64,000 bases of DNA. Source: Ancylobacter tetraedralis. Its GTDB lineage: Bacteria; Pseudomonadota; Alphaproteobacteria; Rhizobiales; Xanthobacteraceae. A program made the position numbers and the translations under genes. The stretch is taken from the NCBI RefSeq assembly GCF_014195655.1, contig NZ_JACICD010000001.1:1-64000 (forward strand), written 5' to 3'. Below are positions 7,802 to 16,541 of the stretch, piece by piece (positions within the stretch are counted from its first letter, which is position 1; the number at the start of each line of letters is the position of its first letter). The notes beneath the pieces are model-generated. The model worked only from the letters and a program-made list of their open reading frames with translations, made no database searches and was not told where the DNA came from.

Positions 7802-8995
7802 TCAGGCAGCCCGATCGAGCAGCTTCTTGGCCCGGCCCTCGAGGTCGAGCCTTGCATCCTGGTGGGGCTTGTCGCGTGCGACCGCCGTGATGCCCTGCAC
7901 GAAGTCGAAGATGCTCTCGGGCTTGCGCCCTTCCTCGGCCAGCACCGTATCGATGATCCTGGCGGTCTCGACCTTCGAGAAGCCCCGGTTGCGCAGGAAG
8001 TCGCTGCGGTCCTCGTCGGTGCGCGCGACGATCTTCTCCCGCGCCGCCTTGATGCCGTTGACGAAGGGCATGGGAGAGGAATTGGCAAAGCGGGTCAGGG
8101 CCGGCGCTGCTTCGTGGGCGAAACGGGAGGCCGCGTACTTGGAGTGGCGGATGGTGATCTCCTGGAAGTCCTCGACGCCCCAGAGATTGCGGTTCTGGCA
8201 CACGGCACGCAGATAGAAACTCGCAATGCCGAGCGTCTTGGCCCCCACCTCCGAGTTCCAGCAATAGAAGCCCCGGAAATAGAGGTCCGGCGAGCCGTCG
8301 GGCAGACGCCCTGCCTCGATCGGGTTCAGATCGTCGACCAGGAACAGGAACACGTCGCGGTCGGAGGCGTAGAGCGTCGTCGTATCCTTGGTGATGTCGA
8401 CACGCGGATTGTAGATGCCTGTGGACCAGTCGAGCACGCCCGGCACCTTCCAGCGCGTGTCGCCGGTGCCGTTGCCGGCGATGCGCTGCACCGCTTCCAC
8501 CAGTTCGTGATCATAGATCCGGCCATAGTCCGGGCCGGTCACCGCGCGCAGCTCGACGCGGCCATTGGCGGTCTCATAGGTCTTGATCTGCTCGGCGCGG
8601 TGCGCGGTCAGGCCATATTGGAGATTGATGCCGGCCAGCGCGGCTGGAAGCTGGCGCAGATAGGCGGCCGGGGCCCCGATCTGGACCGCGAGCTGGCCGA
8701 AGGACCAATGGTTCGGTTCGACGGGGGCATCCGCCCCGGGAATGACCAGCGCCAACCGCTCGGCATTGGAGCGGCTCGCCTCCACATGGATGCGCGACGT
8801 CTCCACCAGGCGCGACCGACTGTGATCGGCACGCCCCCGCACCATCGCGGCCAGTTCGCCGAGCGACAGGAACCGCTCATCATCCGGCCGGGAGAACCAC
8901 TCCGAAGACACGCGGCCGACCCGCTCGCCGCGCGTGACATCCACCTTGTAGCCGCCACCGGCGTCGCGACCGGCATCCAGAACCTGCATGTTCAT
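7802..8995 (-). CDS. DUF932 domain protein
   Basis: A 397-residue protein beginning MNMQVLDAGRDAGGGYKVDV. It shows the DUF932 pattern: WFSRPDDERFLSLGELAAMV near residue 30, GQLAVQIGAPAAYLRQLP in the first third, YGRIYDHELVEAVQRI in the middle, and FYLRAVCQNRNLWGVEDFQEITIRHSKYA in the last third. DUF932 proteins are common on phages, plasmids and integrative elements and are related to phage recombination-associated LGT-type proteins; a defined reaction is not known. The start at 8995 is chosen over 9004 for its closeness to the family start. It has a leader like that of parB. Confidence 0.87.
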   Translation of the reverse strand: MNMQVLDAGRDAGGGYKVDVTRGERVGRVSSEWFSRPDDERFLSLGELAAMVRGRADHSRSRLVETSRIHVEASRSNAERLALVIPGADAPVEPNHWSFGQLAVQIGAPAAYLRQLPAALAGINLQYGLTAHRAEQIKTYETANGRVELRAVTGPDYGRIYDHELVEAVQRIAGNGTGDTRWKVPGVLDWSTGIYNPRVDITKDTTTLYASDRDVFLFLVDDLNPIEAGRLPDGSPDLYFRGFYCWNSEVGAKTLGIASFYLRAVCQNRNLWGVEDFQEITIRHSKYAASRFAHEAAPALTRFANSSPMPFVNGIKAAREKIVARTDEDRSDFLRNRGFSKVETARIIDTVLAEEGRKPESIFDFVQGITAVARDKPHQDARLDLEGRAKKLLDRAA

Positions 8996-9011
8996 GGCGA
9001 TCAAGCTCCAT

Positions 9012-9085
9012 GACGGGCGCCGGAAGCCTCTCTCCCGGCCCTCAACCCGTCACGGAAATCCGGTCTGTACTCTCACTCTGCCGAG
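9012..9085 (-). ncRNA. radC-motif-like leader RNA before the DUF932 gene
   Basis: On the minus strand CTCGGCAGAGTGAGAGTA is followed by CGTGACGGGTTGAGGGCCGG and GAGAGGCTTCCGGCGCCCGTC-type closure (stem GACGGG 9012-9017 with CCCGTC 9046-9051). It lies 16 bases before the chosen DUF932 start and matches the parB leader closely in layout and in conserved GAGAGAGGCT core. See the parB leader entry for the basis of the name. Confidence 0.62.
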
Positions 9086-9258
9086 TTTAGGTTGTTTGCC
9101 AGTGTGGCCTAGTTGACCGTCAGGTCACGAAGCCGATTTCACGCTTAAGCTCCCCCTGCAGCTTTCTGAACAACTCGCCTGTTGAGCTCGACTGATCGGC
9201 GCCGAGGCATGCCTGCCAAGCTGGCCATTCGCTGGGTCCGGAGGACAGTGCCCTTGTG

Positions 9259-10629
9259 TCATCCCGTTCGGTGCAAGGGGCAATCGGTAGTAACTTCTCG
9301 CCTCAAAAACTCGTCCTTTGCCAGAGCGACAATACGCCGAGTCGCGCCGGCACTGAGCCAGGCGGCTACCATAGCTTCTTGGACAATGGTATCCCCGAGA
9401 ACGCCGAAAATTGTGGAGCTGATCGCTTGTTGCTGTTGGCGAAGGTGATCTTCAAGTAGTTTGTGGCGAGTGATGTATCCAGCATTTACTCCGGGTATGG
9501 AGTGATTCATGAGCATTCGGGCATCCAGCTCGGAAACACCGGCAGATGTTGCCACGTTACGAAAGGTCTGGCGTAGTTCATTGCCCCATTTAGAGAGCGT
9601 CCCTCGGTCCTCTTTTTGTTCGACCATATGCCCGTCTGCGCTGTCCGCAGGGAAAATCCACTTGGTAGCTTGCCGTGGGTGCATCAACTGGCCAAAGCGC
9701 AGCGCGCGTATCAAGCAGTTGATCATCTGTCGAGACAACGGAATATCGAAGGCGCGATCAGCGCCTCCCTTGGGCTTTGGCACATGCAGTACGCGCCGAC
9801 GCCAATCGATGTGGGACGGCTTGGCTTCCTTCAATGCCGCGGGCCGGCACGCGGACAGCAACGTGAAGAGGTGAAATTCGCGCCGGATCGGATTGTCGAT
9901 GGCAGCCAGTTCGATGAACCAAGCCTTAAGGTCAGCCAGACCCATCCCCGTGTTGCGGCGCTTCTCGCCATTCCAATCGATACTGCCGACGGGATTGTCG
10001 GCAGGAAGCTCCCGGTTGGTCTTGCGTGCGTGATTATAGACCGCGCGCAGCGTCCGCATGCAGCCATTGGCGATGTAGGGGCCATTTGCCGTGGTGATCG
10101 CATCGTGCTTTGCAGCCACCTTTGCCGGGTTGTTGCCGAGGTCGATCAGCGGCACATCGAGCCATTCGGCGAAGATGCGTTCGATATGATCTCGATAGCT
10201 TTCGATCGTCCGATCGCTGCGCCCTTTGCGCGTGATCGCAATTTTATAGCGCTCCCAAGACTGCCGAAGTGTAATGCCGACAGATCTCGGGGCTTCTGAT
10301 GCGGGAATATGGGCAGCCGACGTTGCTTTCGTCGTCTTCTCCCCGGCTTTGGGATGCTGGCCCCGGCTGATCTGTGCCAGATATTCCTTTGCCACCGATC
10401 GCGCGGCCCGCGTCGACATCTCCGACGTATCGCCAATTGCGACGCGGACTGTGGATGCCCGTTTGCCCTCCTCTCTAAGGTCTCCCTGAACGGTGAAGGT
10501 CTTCTTGCGCGGGCCCACCACAAGAAAGAAGCCCTTCAATTCGGTATCGCGGACGATGTAGCGCCCCCTTTCGGGTGAAATGAGGCGTTCAATGACCTTG
10601 TCGCTCAGCTGGAAACGCATGTCTGCCAT
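9259..10629 (-). CDS. Tyrosine-recombinase integrase of the element
   Basis: A 456-residue site-specific recombinase with three parts. There is an N-terminal arm-binding DUF4102-like region (RFQLSDKVIERLISPERGRYIVRDTELKGFFL), a SAM-like core-binding domain (about residues 115-220) and a catalytic domain. Catalytic residues visible are Arg in LLSACRPAALKEA, Arg in NELRQTF, His in LMNHSIPG and Tyr in VNAGYITR. The box-II first His of HxxR is Asn here (NELR), a tolerated but less usual substitution. The gene starts 180 bases from the tRNA-Arg scar and reads away from it, the standard arrangement for element integration at a tRNA 3' end. No excisionase gene is visible next to it. Confidence 0.93.
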   Translation of the reverse strand: MADMRFQLSDKVIERLISPERGRYIVRDTELKGFFLVVGPRKKTFTVQGDLREEGKRASTVRVAIGDTSEMSTRAARSVAKEYLAQISRGQHPKAGEKTTKATSAAHIPASEAPRSVGITLRQSWERYKIAITRKGRSDRTIESYRDHIERIFAEWLDVPLIDLGNNPAKVAAKHDAITTANGPYIANGCMRTLRAVYNHARKTNRELPADNPVGSIDWNGEKRRNTGMGLADLKAWFIELAAIDNPIRREFHLFTLLSACRPAALKEAKPSHIDWRRRVLHVPKPKGGADRAFDIPLSRQMINCLIRALRFGQLMHPRQATKWIFPADSADGHMVEQKEDRGTLSKWGNELRQTFRNVATSAGVSELDARMLMNHSIPGVNAGYITRHKLLEDHLRQQQQAISSTIFGVLGDTIVQEAMVAAWLSAGATRRIVALAKDEFLRREVTTDCPLHRTG

Positions 10630-10644
10630 AGCGTAGATGCCATC

Positions 10645-10680
10645 TTTTGAAACGGTTTTTGAAACGGTTTTGGCAAACGG
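10645..10680. repeat. Tandem 12-bp repeat in the integrase promoter region
   Basis: TTTTGAAACGGT occurs twice in exact tandem (10645-10656, 10657-10668) and a third degenerate unit (TTTGGCAAACGG) follows. The array lies between the integrase start (10629) and the att scar. It may be integrase arm-type sites or a repressor site controlling integrase expression. Confidence 0.5.
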
Positions 10681-10808
10681 AAGTGTTTAGAGTGCTCTTT
10701 TCGCCATTGCACGATGGGGTGCGATTATTATATTATAATCAATATGTTGATGGCAAACTAAAAAAGTTTGTAGGGCTGCCGGCTACGACAGAAAGTCGCC
10801 GTTCCTGA

Positions 10809-10854
10809 ACTACGAATCTGGGGGTCAGGAGTTCGAATCTCTTCGGGCGCGCCA
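10809..10854 (+). other. att scar: 3' half of tRNA-Arg(ACG)
   Basis: The 46 bases run from the anticodon loop (ACTACGAATCTGG, anticodon ACG) through the T-arm (AGGAG/TTCGAAT/CTCTT) to the acceptor and CCA end (CGGGCGCGCCA). The 5' half of a tRNA is absent: the bases upstream do not pair to complete the anticodon stem or D-arm, and they belong to the integrase-side arm of the element, which is AT-rich around 10,724-10,745. This is the duplicated 3' tRNA segment left when an element integrates into a tRNA gene; the intact tRNA should be at the far end of the element. Confidence 0.8.
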
Positions 10855-10936
10855 TTTCAGTACAGAAATGCGAACGCCGCTCGCCGCCGCTCCTACGCTG
10901 GATGCGGGATCCAGCGGGCGCGGCAGGGGCGATTTG

Positions 10937-11290
10937 TTACCCATCAGCCGTATCTCCGATTTGCTCACCACCTCGACGCGTTGCGCAAGCGCTCGCAGGT
11001 GGCCTTCGTCGCCCGCTTATGAGCTCGGCGATGTCGCTGCGCCGCCGCTCGACCCATTCTTCGCGCCGATCGGGAAGCTGTTCCAGAGGGACGGACAGGC
11101 GTTCGGGATCGAGGATGCGCCGCTCCAGATGATCGATGACGGTGCGATCAAGCCGGTCCATACGGACGGCAAGACCCTTGCACCCGGTTTTGCCCATGCG
11201 TGCCGTCGTCGAGCAGGCGTAGTCGCGATACATGCCGCCGGAACGGCCCTTGCCGGCTGCGGCTTTCGATGTTTGCAGAACGAATGAGCG
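10937..11290 (-). pseudogene. Remnant of a large serine recombinase, C-terminal part
   Basis: The minus-strand frame from about 11290 reads QTSKAAAGKGRSGGMYRDYA, then CSTTARMGKTGCKG, then MDRLDRTVIDHLERRILDPERL and RREEWVERRRSDIAEL. This matches the zinc-ribbon and following coiled segment of large serine recombinases (Pin/SpoIVCA class). The catalytic N-terminal domain is missing, the first zinc-ribbon CxxC half is lost, and the downstream frame degenerates before 10937. It lies just outside the att scar on the chromosome side, so it looks like debris of an older element at the same hotspot. Confidence 0.7.
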
Positions 11291-11381
11291 GTTCGGAGCT
11301 GAAGCCCAAAATTCCCGTTGTGAGCGGCGAAAAAACTCAGGAGCACGTCAGATCGGAGCCCTCCCCAAGAGCGACCGACAG

Positions 11382-12215
11382 CTATTTCACCCCACCACCG
11401 AGCCCCTCGACAAACCAGCGCTGGGCGGCGAGGAAGGCGACGACCAACGGCGCGACGACAAGCGTGGCGCAGGCCATCAGCGGGCCGTAATCCGAGCCGG
11501 CCTCCTCGTTCTTGAACGCCATGATGCCCAGCGGCGGCGGCATCAACTGCTCAGACCGCACGGCGATGAGCGGCCAGAACAGGTCGTTCCAGTGACTGAC
11601 AATGGAGAAGATCGAGAACGCGATCACCGCCGGCATCGCCATGGGCAGCATGACGCGCCAGACGATGGCCAATTCGGAGAGGCCGTCGAGCCGTGCCGCG
11701 TGGACGATGTCGTCTGGGATCGACTTGAAGAACTGGCGGAACAGGAAGATGCCAAAGGGCGATACCGCGAAGGGCATGATCAGCGCCGCATAGGTATCGA
11801 GCAGGCCGAGCTTGTAGGCGAGGATGAACAGCGGCAGCGCCAATACCTCATGCGGGATCAGCAGCCCGATCAGCACCAGCGTGAAAAGCCCCTCGCGGCC
11901 GAAAAAGCGCAGTTTGGCTAGCGCATAGGCCGCTGGGGCGCAGATGGCGATCTGCAAGGACAGGATCGCGCCGCATACCAGAACGCCGTTGAGCATGTAG
12001 CGCGGCAGTGGCGAAGCGGTCAGCGCCCGGCTGTAATTCTCCACCGCGTACCATTGTTCGGGCAGCAACGAGAAGCCAGCGCGGAAAATCTCGCCCGGCG
12101 GCTTGAGCGACAGGCTCACCATCCACACGAACGGAATCAGCATGAGCGCACCGCTGGCCAGCAGGACGGCGTGACGGGCGAGGGCGGCGACGGGGCCGAG
12201 ACGTCGAAGGCTCAT
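11382..12215 (-). CDS. ABC transporter permease, MalG/UgpE type
   Basis: A 277-residue inner-membrane permease with six predicted spans. The cytoplasmic EAA loop is recognisable as HAARLDGLSELAIVWRVMLPMAMPAVIAF, which docks on the ATPase. The N-terminal LIPFVWMVSLSLKPPGEIF stretch is typical of the MalG/UgpE half of CUT1-family importers. It overlaps the partner permease by 4 bases and is the last gene of the ATPase-permease-permease operon. The cargo is probably a phosphorylated or phosphonate compound, inferred from the surrounding phn genes and not from the permease itself. Confidence 0.9.
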   Translation of the reverse strand: MSLRRLGPVAALARHAVLLASGALMLIPFVWMVSLSLKPPGEIFRAGFSLLPEQWYAVENYSRALTASPLPRYMLNGVLVCGAILSLQIAICAPAAYALAKLRFFGREGLFTLVLIGLLIPHEVLALPLFILAYKLGLLDTYAALIMPFAVSPFGIFLFRQFFKSIPDDIVHAARLDGLSELAIVWRVMLPMAMPAVIAFSIFSIVSHWNDLFWPLIAVRSEQLMPPPLGIMAFKNEEAGSDYGPLMACATLVVAPLVVAFLAAQRWFVEGLGGGVK

Positions 12216-13135
12216 TGGTAGTGTACCCGCTTGTCCATGACGCGCGCCTGCAGCAGCGTCAGCCCGACCACGATGGCGAGGAAGACCACGGTGACGGCCG
12301 CGCCATAGCCGGTGCGCAGGAATTCAAAGCTCTCGACATAAAGCGTATAGAGCAGCATTTCCGAGGCCTTGGCCGGGCCGCCCTGGGTGAGGATCTTCAC
12401 CGTGTCGAAGGTCTGGAAGGCGCGCAGCGCGACGACGATGACGACGAACATCGTCACCGGTCCCAGCATCGGCAGCGTGACGATGCGCAGACGGTCGAAA
12501 GTGCCGTCGGCGCCGTCGATTTCGCTGGCATCGTAGAGCTCTGAAGGAATGCTCTTCAGCCCGGCGAGAAAAAGCACCATCGCAAAGCCGAGATTCTGCC
12601 AGATGCCGATCAGCCCCAGCACCGGCAGCACGGTGCGCTCGTCGCGCAGCCAATTGGCGGTCGGCAGGCCGAGGGCGGTAAGCGTCTGGTTGGCAAGACC
12701 GATAGTGGGATGCAGCAGCGCCTCCCAGGCCACCGCCATCGCCGCCAGCGTTGCCATGAAGGGCAGGAAATGCACGGCCCGATAGAATGCCCGCAGGCTT
12801 TGCCCGGATTCGATGAGCAGCGCCACGGCGAGGCCGATCGCCGTCGTCGCCGGCACCACCACCAGCACGTAGAGGCAGGTATTGGCGAAGGAGATGCGGA
12901 AGGTCGAATCGGCCAGAAGCTCGGCAAAATTGCGCAGGCCGACGAAGGACAGCGAGCGGGCACCGAACTGCCAGTCGGTGGTGGCGATGACAAATACCGC
13001 CAGCGTCGGCAGGATGAACAGCAGGAGGATCAGCGCGAATGCCGGGGCGGCGAGCAGGCACGCGGCGATCGGCTCGGTGTCGGGCCGCTGCCGCACGGGG
13101 CGCGTGGCCTCGGGTATGTCCACAACGGCGCGCAT
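12212..13135 (-). CDS. ABC transporter permease, MalF/UgpA type
   Basis: A 307-residue permease. A hydrophobic first span (ACLLAAPAFALILLLFILPTLAVFVIA) is followed by the long periplasmic loop usual for MalF/UgpA partners (LSFVGLRNFAELLADSTFR). The EAA-type loop near residue 206 is DASEIDGADGTFDRLRIVTLPML. It forms a heterodimer with the downstream permease. Its ATG overlaps the ATPase stop by one base and its stop overlaps the next gene, showing tight coupling. No binding protein lies in this operon; candidates are the three in the next 20 kb. Confidence 0.9.
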   Translation of the reverse strand: MRAVVDIPEATRPVRQRPDTEPIAACLLAAPAFALILLLFILPTLAVFVIATTDWQFGARSLSFVGLRNFAELLADSTFRISFANTCLYVLVVVPATTAIGLAVALLIESGQSLRAFYRAVHFLPFMATLAAMAVAWEALLHPTIGLANQTLTALGLPTANWLRDERTVLPVLGLIGIWQNLGFAMVLFLAGLKSIPSELYDASEIDGADGTFDRLRIVTLPMLGPVTMFVVIVVALRAFQTFDTVKILTQGGPAKASEMLLYTLYVESFEFLRTGYGAAVTVVFLAIVVGLTLLQARVMDKRVHYQ

Positions 13136-14304
13136 CAGGCATAGCTCCGGAGCACGGCGGCTGGCGCCGGATCGGGCTGCACGCGCCGGCCGTCGGCGGC
13201 GAAGACCAGTATCCGGCCCGTCCGCACGCCCAGATGCAGCGTCTGTCCGAAGGCGATCTGCGGCGCCCGCTCGGCGAGCAGCCGGGCGATCAGCGTTCCG
13301 CCTTCGCCGTCGTGCGGCAGATCGAGATGGACGAACAGGTCCGAGCCCATATGTTCCAGCAGCCGGACACGGCCGGTGAAAATGCCGGTCCCGGGCGCTT
13401 CCGCCAGATGCAGCGCTTCCGGGCGGATGCCGAGCGTGCCGGCGGTTCCCGCCAGCTCCCGCGCTCGGACGTCGAACGTGGTCCCGGCGGCATGGGTCAG
13501 GTCGGCACCGAACCGCGCCGGCAGCATGTTGATCTTCGGCGAGCCGACGAATTCGGCGACCTTGCGGTTCGCCGGATCGGCATAGATCACTTGCGGCGCA
13601 TCGACCTGCAAGATCTCGCCCTCGGCCATCACCGCGACCCGGTCCGACATGGTCATCGCTTCGGTCTGGTCATGCGTCACATAGATGAAGGTGACGCCGA
13701 GTCGGCGATGAAGTTCCTTGATTTCGGCGCGCATCTGCACCCGCAGCTTGGCGTCGAGATTGGACAGCGGCTCGTCCATCAGGAAGATCGCCGGGTTGCG
13801 CACCATCGCCCGGCCGACCGCGACACGCTGGCGCTGGCCGCCCGACAATTGGCCGGGCTTGCGGGCAAGCAGCGACTCGATGCCGAGCGCGCGGGCGGTG
13901 CGGGTCACCTCCTTCGCGATGCCGGCCTGGGTCGTGCGCGAGCCCGGCAGCAGGCCACCGACCAGCGGCAGGCGCTGCATGCCCGAGAGGCGCCGCATCC
14001 GGAGCGGCAGGGCGATATTGTCTGCGACGCTCATATGCGGGTAGAGCGCGTAGGACTGGAACACCATGGCGATGTCGCGCTGCTTGGGACGCAGGTCATC
14101 GACGCGGCGCCCGCCGATGGCGACGGTGCCGGCGTCCTGCCGTTCGAGGCCGGCGATGATGCGCAGCAGCGTGGACTTGCCGCACCCGGACGGGCCGAGC
14201 AGACTCAGGAACTCGCCGCTCGCGACGTCGAGCGACACCTGGCGCAGCACATGCGCGCCGCCGAAGCTCTTGTTGATGCCGTTGAAAGTCAGCCCGGCGG
14301 TCAT
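13135..14304 (-). CDS. ABC transporter ATPase, MalK/UgpC type
   Basis: A 389-residue ATPase. Walker A is GPSGCGKST, the signature is LSGGQRQRVAVGRAM, Walker B is IFLMDEPLSNLDAKLR and the switch His is in YVTHDQTEAMTM. A C-terminal regulatory OB-fold (LGIRPEALHLAE and beyond, about residues 290-389) places it in the MalK/UgpC group of CUT1 importers. The start at 14304 (MTAGLTFNGINKSFGG) is preferred to the frame's first ATG at 14433, since the extra 43 residues are not domain sequence. It is the first gene of the operon, divergent from the phnF-type regulator gene across 331 bases. Confidence 0.92.
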   Translation of the reverse strand: MTAGLTFNGINKSFGGAHVLRQVSLDVASGEFLSLLGPSGCGKSTLLRIIAGLERQDAGTVAIGGRRVDDLRPKQRDIAMVFQSYALYPHMSVADNIALPLRMRRLSGMQRLPLVGGLLPGSRTTQAGIAKEVTRTARALGIESLLARKPGQLSGGQRQRVAVGRAMVRNPAIFLMDEPLSNLDAKLRVQMRAEIKELHRRLGVTFIYVTHDQTEAMTMSDRVAVMAEGEILQVDAPQVIYADPANRKVAEFVGSPKINMLPARFGADLTHAAGTTFDVRARELAGTAGTLGIRPEALHLAEAPGTGIFTGRVRLLEHMGSDLFVHLDLPHDGEGGTLIARLLAERAPQIAFGQTLHLGVRTGRILVFAADGRRVQPDPAPAAVLRSYA

Positions 14305-14635
14305 GCCAGCGGATCCATCGCGCCGGCGCGCGAGCGAGTAGTTCTGCGCATATCTCGATCCTTGCTTGACCGAACCTTTCGGCCGATCCGTATTGGTCTG
14401 CCCGAGAGCTAGGCCGAGATTGCCGCTGGTCATGTGACAGTTTCGCGATTACCGACCGACAACCGCCGCGGTTGTCTGTGTTTCCATGCCGCATCGCGCG
14501 CGCCCGGCTTCCCAATCATTGGCGGCCCATCCATAGGGGTGGGAGCCATAGTCGTTTCGTCACGAAGTGCGGCTAGGCTCACCGGCCGTGGCGGACTGAC
14601 GGCCCCGATTGCACTCGATTGGCGGAGACGGCGAG
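14305..14635. promoter_or_regulatory. Divergent promoter region, ABC operon / phnF1
   Basis: No gene is present. The region must hold the promoters of the ATPase operon and of the regulator gene. A short palindrome, CCGAA-CCT-TTCGG (14370-14382), is visible, and a CTGTCAC heptamer occurs on the minus strand near 14434-14440. I cannot assign a PhnF operator with confidence. Confidence 0.4.
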
Positions 14636-15364
14636 ATGAGCAGCGAAGGGCCGCCGAAGCTGGCGCTCTGGCGGCGCGTCCAGCAGGACATCGAACAGCA
14701 GATCCGCGACGGCAGCCTGCCGCCGGGCACACGGCTGCCCAGCGAGAGCCAGCTCGCGACTTCCTTCGACGTGCACCGACACACGGTGCGGCGCGCCATT
14801 GCGCGGCTGAAGGAGAAGGAACTCGTCACCGTCGTGCACGGCAAGGGCGCCTATGTAGCCGATCACCAGATCTGCTACCGCGTCGGCCGCGCGACCCGCA
14901 TGACGACGGCCATTCTGCGCACCGGGCGCACCGCGCAGCGGCGCGTGCTGTCGAGCACCGAAATCCCGGCCGATAAGCGGCTGGCGGCGCTGCTGTCGCT
15001 GCCGGTGGGACACCCGATCTGCCGCGTGCGTACGCTTCGCATGATCGACGATCAGCCGGTCTCGCTGACCACCTATTTCTATCCGCTGCCGCGCTTCGCC
15101 GGCATCAGCCGATCCATCGCCGAGACCGGCTCGGTGTCGGAGGCCCTGAGCCGCTACGGGGTCACCAAGATGATACGTAACGACATGCACTTCCGCGCCT
15201 CGCTGCCATCGATGCAGGAGGCGAAGACGCTGAGGATCGGGCGCAGCAAGCCTCTGGTCGAACTGCTCAGCGTCAATCTCGACGCCAGCGGCGTGCCGGT
15301 GCAACATGTGCATGGCAAGATCGTCTCGGAAGCCCTCGACGTGGTGGTGTCGTTGAACGATTGA
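14636..15364 (+). CDS. phnF: PhnF-type GntR/UTRA transcriptional regulator
   Basis: A 242-residue regulator. The N-terminal winged helix of the GntR family is LWRRVQQDIEQQIRDGSLPP, GTRLPSESQLATSFDVHRHT, VRRAIARLKEKELVTVVHGKG. It is followed by a UTRA ligand-binding domain (GHPICRVRTLRMIDDQPVSL, VPVQHVHGKIVSEALDVVVS). HutC/PhnF-group proteins commonly repress transport or catabolic operons until a small ligand binds. GGAG about 10 bases upstream supports the ATG at 14636. A clear paralogue lies at 30405-31118. It is divergent from the ABC operon, so that operon is the likeliest direct target. Confidence 0.88.
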   Translation: MSSEGPPKLALWRRVQQDIEQQIRDGSLPPGTRLPSESQLATSFDVHRHTVRRAIARLKEKELVTVVHGKGAYVADHQICYRVGRATRMTTAILRTGRTAQRRVLSSTEIPADKRLAALLSLPVGHPICRVRTLRMIDDQPVSLTTYFYPLPRFAGISRSIAETGSVSEALSRYGVTKMIRNDMHFRASLPSMQEAKTLRIGRSKPLVELLSVNLDASGVPVQHVHGKIVSEALDVVVSLND

Positions 15365-15617
15365 GGGCGGCGCGCTACGGCACCGCCCTCTGGATCAGGC
15401 CGCCTCTGGCGGCGTTTTGCGCGGGCCCCGGATCGGCGCCGCGCTCACGCGCAGCGGGTCCGGGGCGCGACCCTCGTGTTTCCGGGACAAGAGGAGGCGA
15501 AGCTGGAGCGCATGGACGAGATCCAGCGCAGGCCCGCCCAGCGTGCACAAGGACCGCAAAAGATCCGGTCGCAAAGGCGGGAACGCCGCCAAGCCTGATG
15601 GATCGCCCCTGCGCCGC

Positions 15618-16508
15618 TCATCCCATGGTGACGATCACCGGGTAGTGGTCGGAGCCCACGGCGTCATAGCGCACTTCCACCGCGACGACGCGATCGGCCA
15701 GGGCTTCGCTTACGAAGCAATAGTCGATGCGGCGGGTGTGGTCGCCGCTGGTCGCCCCATGCACTTCGCCCTGGGCGATGCCGATCTGCTCGTCATGGCC
15801 GGCAGCGACCCAGGCGTCGACGAAGCCGCCGAGCCGCGGCACGCGGGACCAGCGATTGCCGGTGGCGCCGGCGATCGTGCTGTAGGCCTCGCCGCTCGGC
15901 AGAAGATTGAGGTCGCCGAGCAGCACCGCGTTGTCCGGCACCGGTGCCAGTGTCGACTCGGAGGCGAAGCTGCCGTCCTTGGGATGCGTGCCGCTCAGCG
16001 GCGTGCCTTCAAAGCGGGCGCGGTGGTGGATGTCGAGCATGAACTCCAGCTGCTGCTTCCGCTGCTGCTCGGAGAGGTGGCACAAATGCGTGTTGTAGAC
16101 CCGCAGCGGCCCGAACGGCGTGTCGACGCTCACCTCGATCAGCGCCTTCTGGATGTCGAGCTTGGGACCCGAGGCACCGTATTTCGGCAGCGGATAGTTG
16201 CGCACCGTCTGGATCGGATAGCGCGACAGGATGATGTTGCCCGAGCGGCGCCGCCGGCCGCGCACGGGCTCGCCGGTCGCCGCATCGTGCTTGATCACCT
16301 CGACGCCGGGACCATAGGCGAGGTCGTGCTCGGGCATCAGCTCGCGGATCAGCTCGACCTGCTCGACATTGCCGGAGCGCTCCCAATAACTGTCGACCTC
16401 CTGCAGGCCGATGATATCGGCGTCGCGCACCGCGTCGAGCGCGCGGGCCAGGTCGCAGACGCCGTCGCGTCCGACGCCGAAATGGATGTTGTAGCTCGCC
16501 AGCTTCAT
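15618..16508 (-). CDS. Endonuclease/exonuclease/phosphatase-family protein
   Basis: A 296-residue EEP-fold metal-dependent phosphoesterase. Motifs in order: [16 protein letters not shown] (Asn8), the metal Glu in [23 protein letters not shown] (His), [13 protein letters not shown] (Asp, Asn), RRIDYCFVS and the final SDHYPVIV (Asp-His dyad). No signal peptide is seen, so it should act in the cytoplasm. EEP enzymes cleave nucleic acids, inositol phosphates or phospholipid phosphodiesters. In an operon with phnM, a metallophosphoesterase and a solute-binding protein, hydrolysis of an imported phosphodiester or a ribosyl-phosphate intermediate is more likely than DNA repair. Last gene of that operon. 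Confidence 0.85.
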   Translation of the reverse strand: MKLASYNIHFGVGRDGVCDLARALDAVRDADIIGLQEVDSYWERSGNVEQVELIRELMPEHDLAYGPGVEVIKHDAATGEPVRGRRRRSGNIILSRYPIQTVRNYPLPKYGASGPKLDIQKALIEVSVDTPFGPLRVYNTHLCHLSEQQRKQQLEFMLDIHHRARFEGTPLSGTHPKDGSFASESTLAPVPDNAVLLGDLNLLPSGEAYSTIAGATGNRWSRVPRLGGFVDAWVAAGHDEQIGIAQGEVHGATSGDHTRRIDYCFVSEALADRVVAVEVRYDAVGSDHYPVIVTMG

Positions 16509-16541
16509 GGCGCGGTTCCTTGTGCTGCGGTTCGGAAAAGC

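Noticed and set aside
10801..10854. Complete tRNA-Arg gene
   Set aside because: The D-arm, 5' acceptor strand and 5' side of the anticodon stem are absent.
10868..11287. Plus-strand 139-codon frame beyond the att scar
   Set aside because: It is antisense to the serine-recombinase remnant, whose residues are clearly recognisable.
14430..14445. Pho box upstream of the ABC operon
   Set aside because: Only one CTGTCAC heptamer is present; the second repeat at 11-bp spacing is not there.
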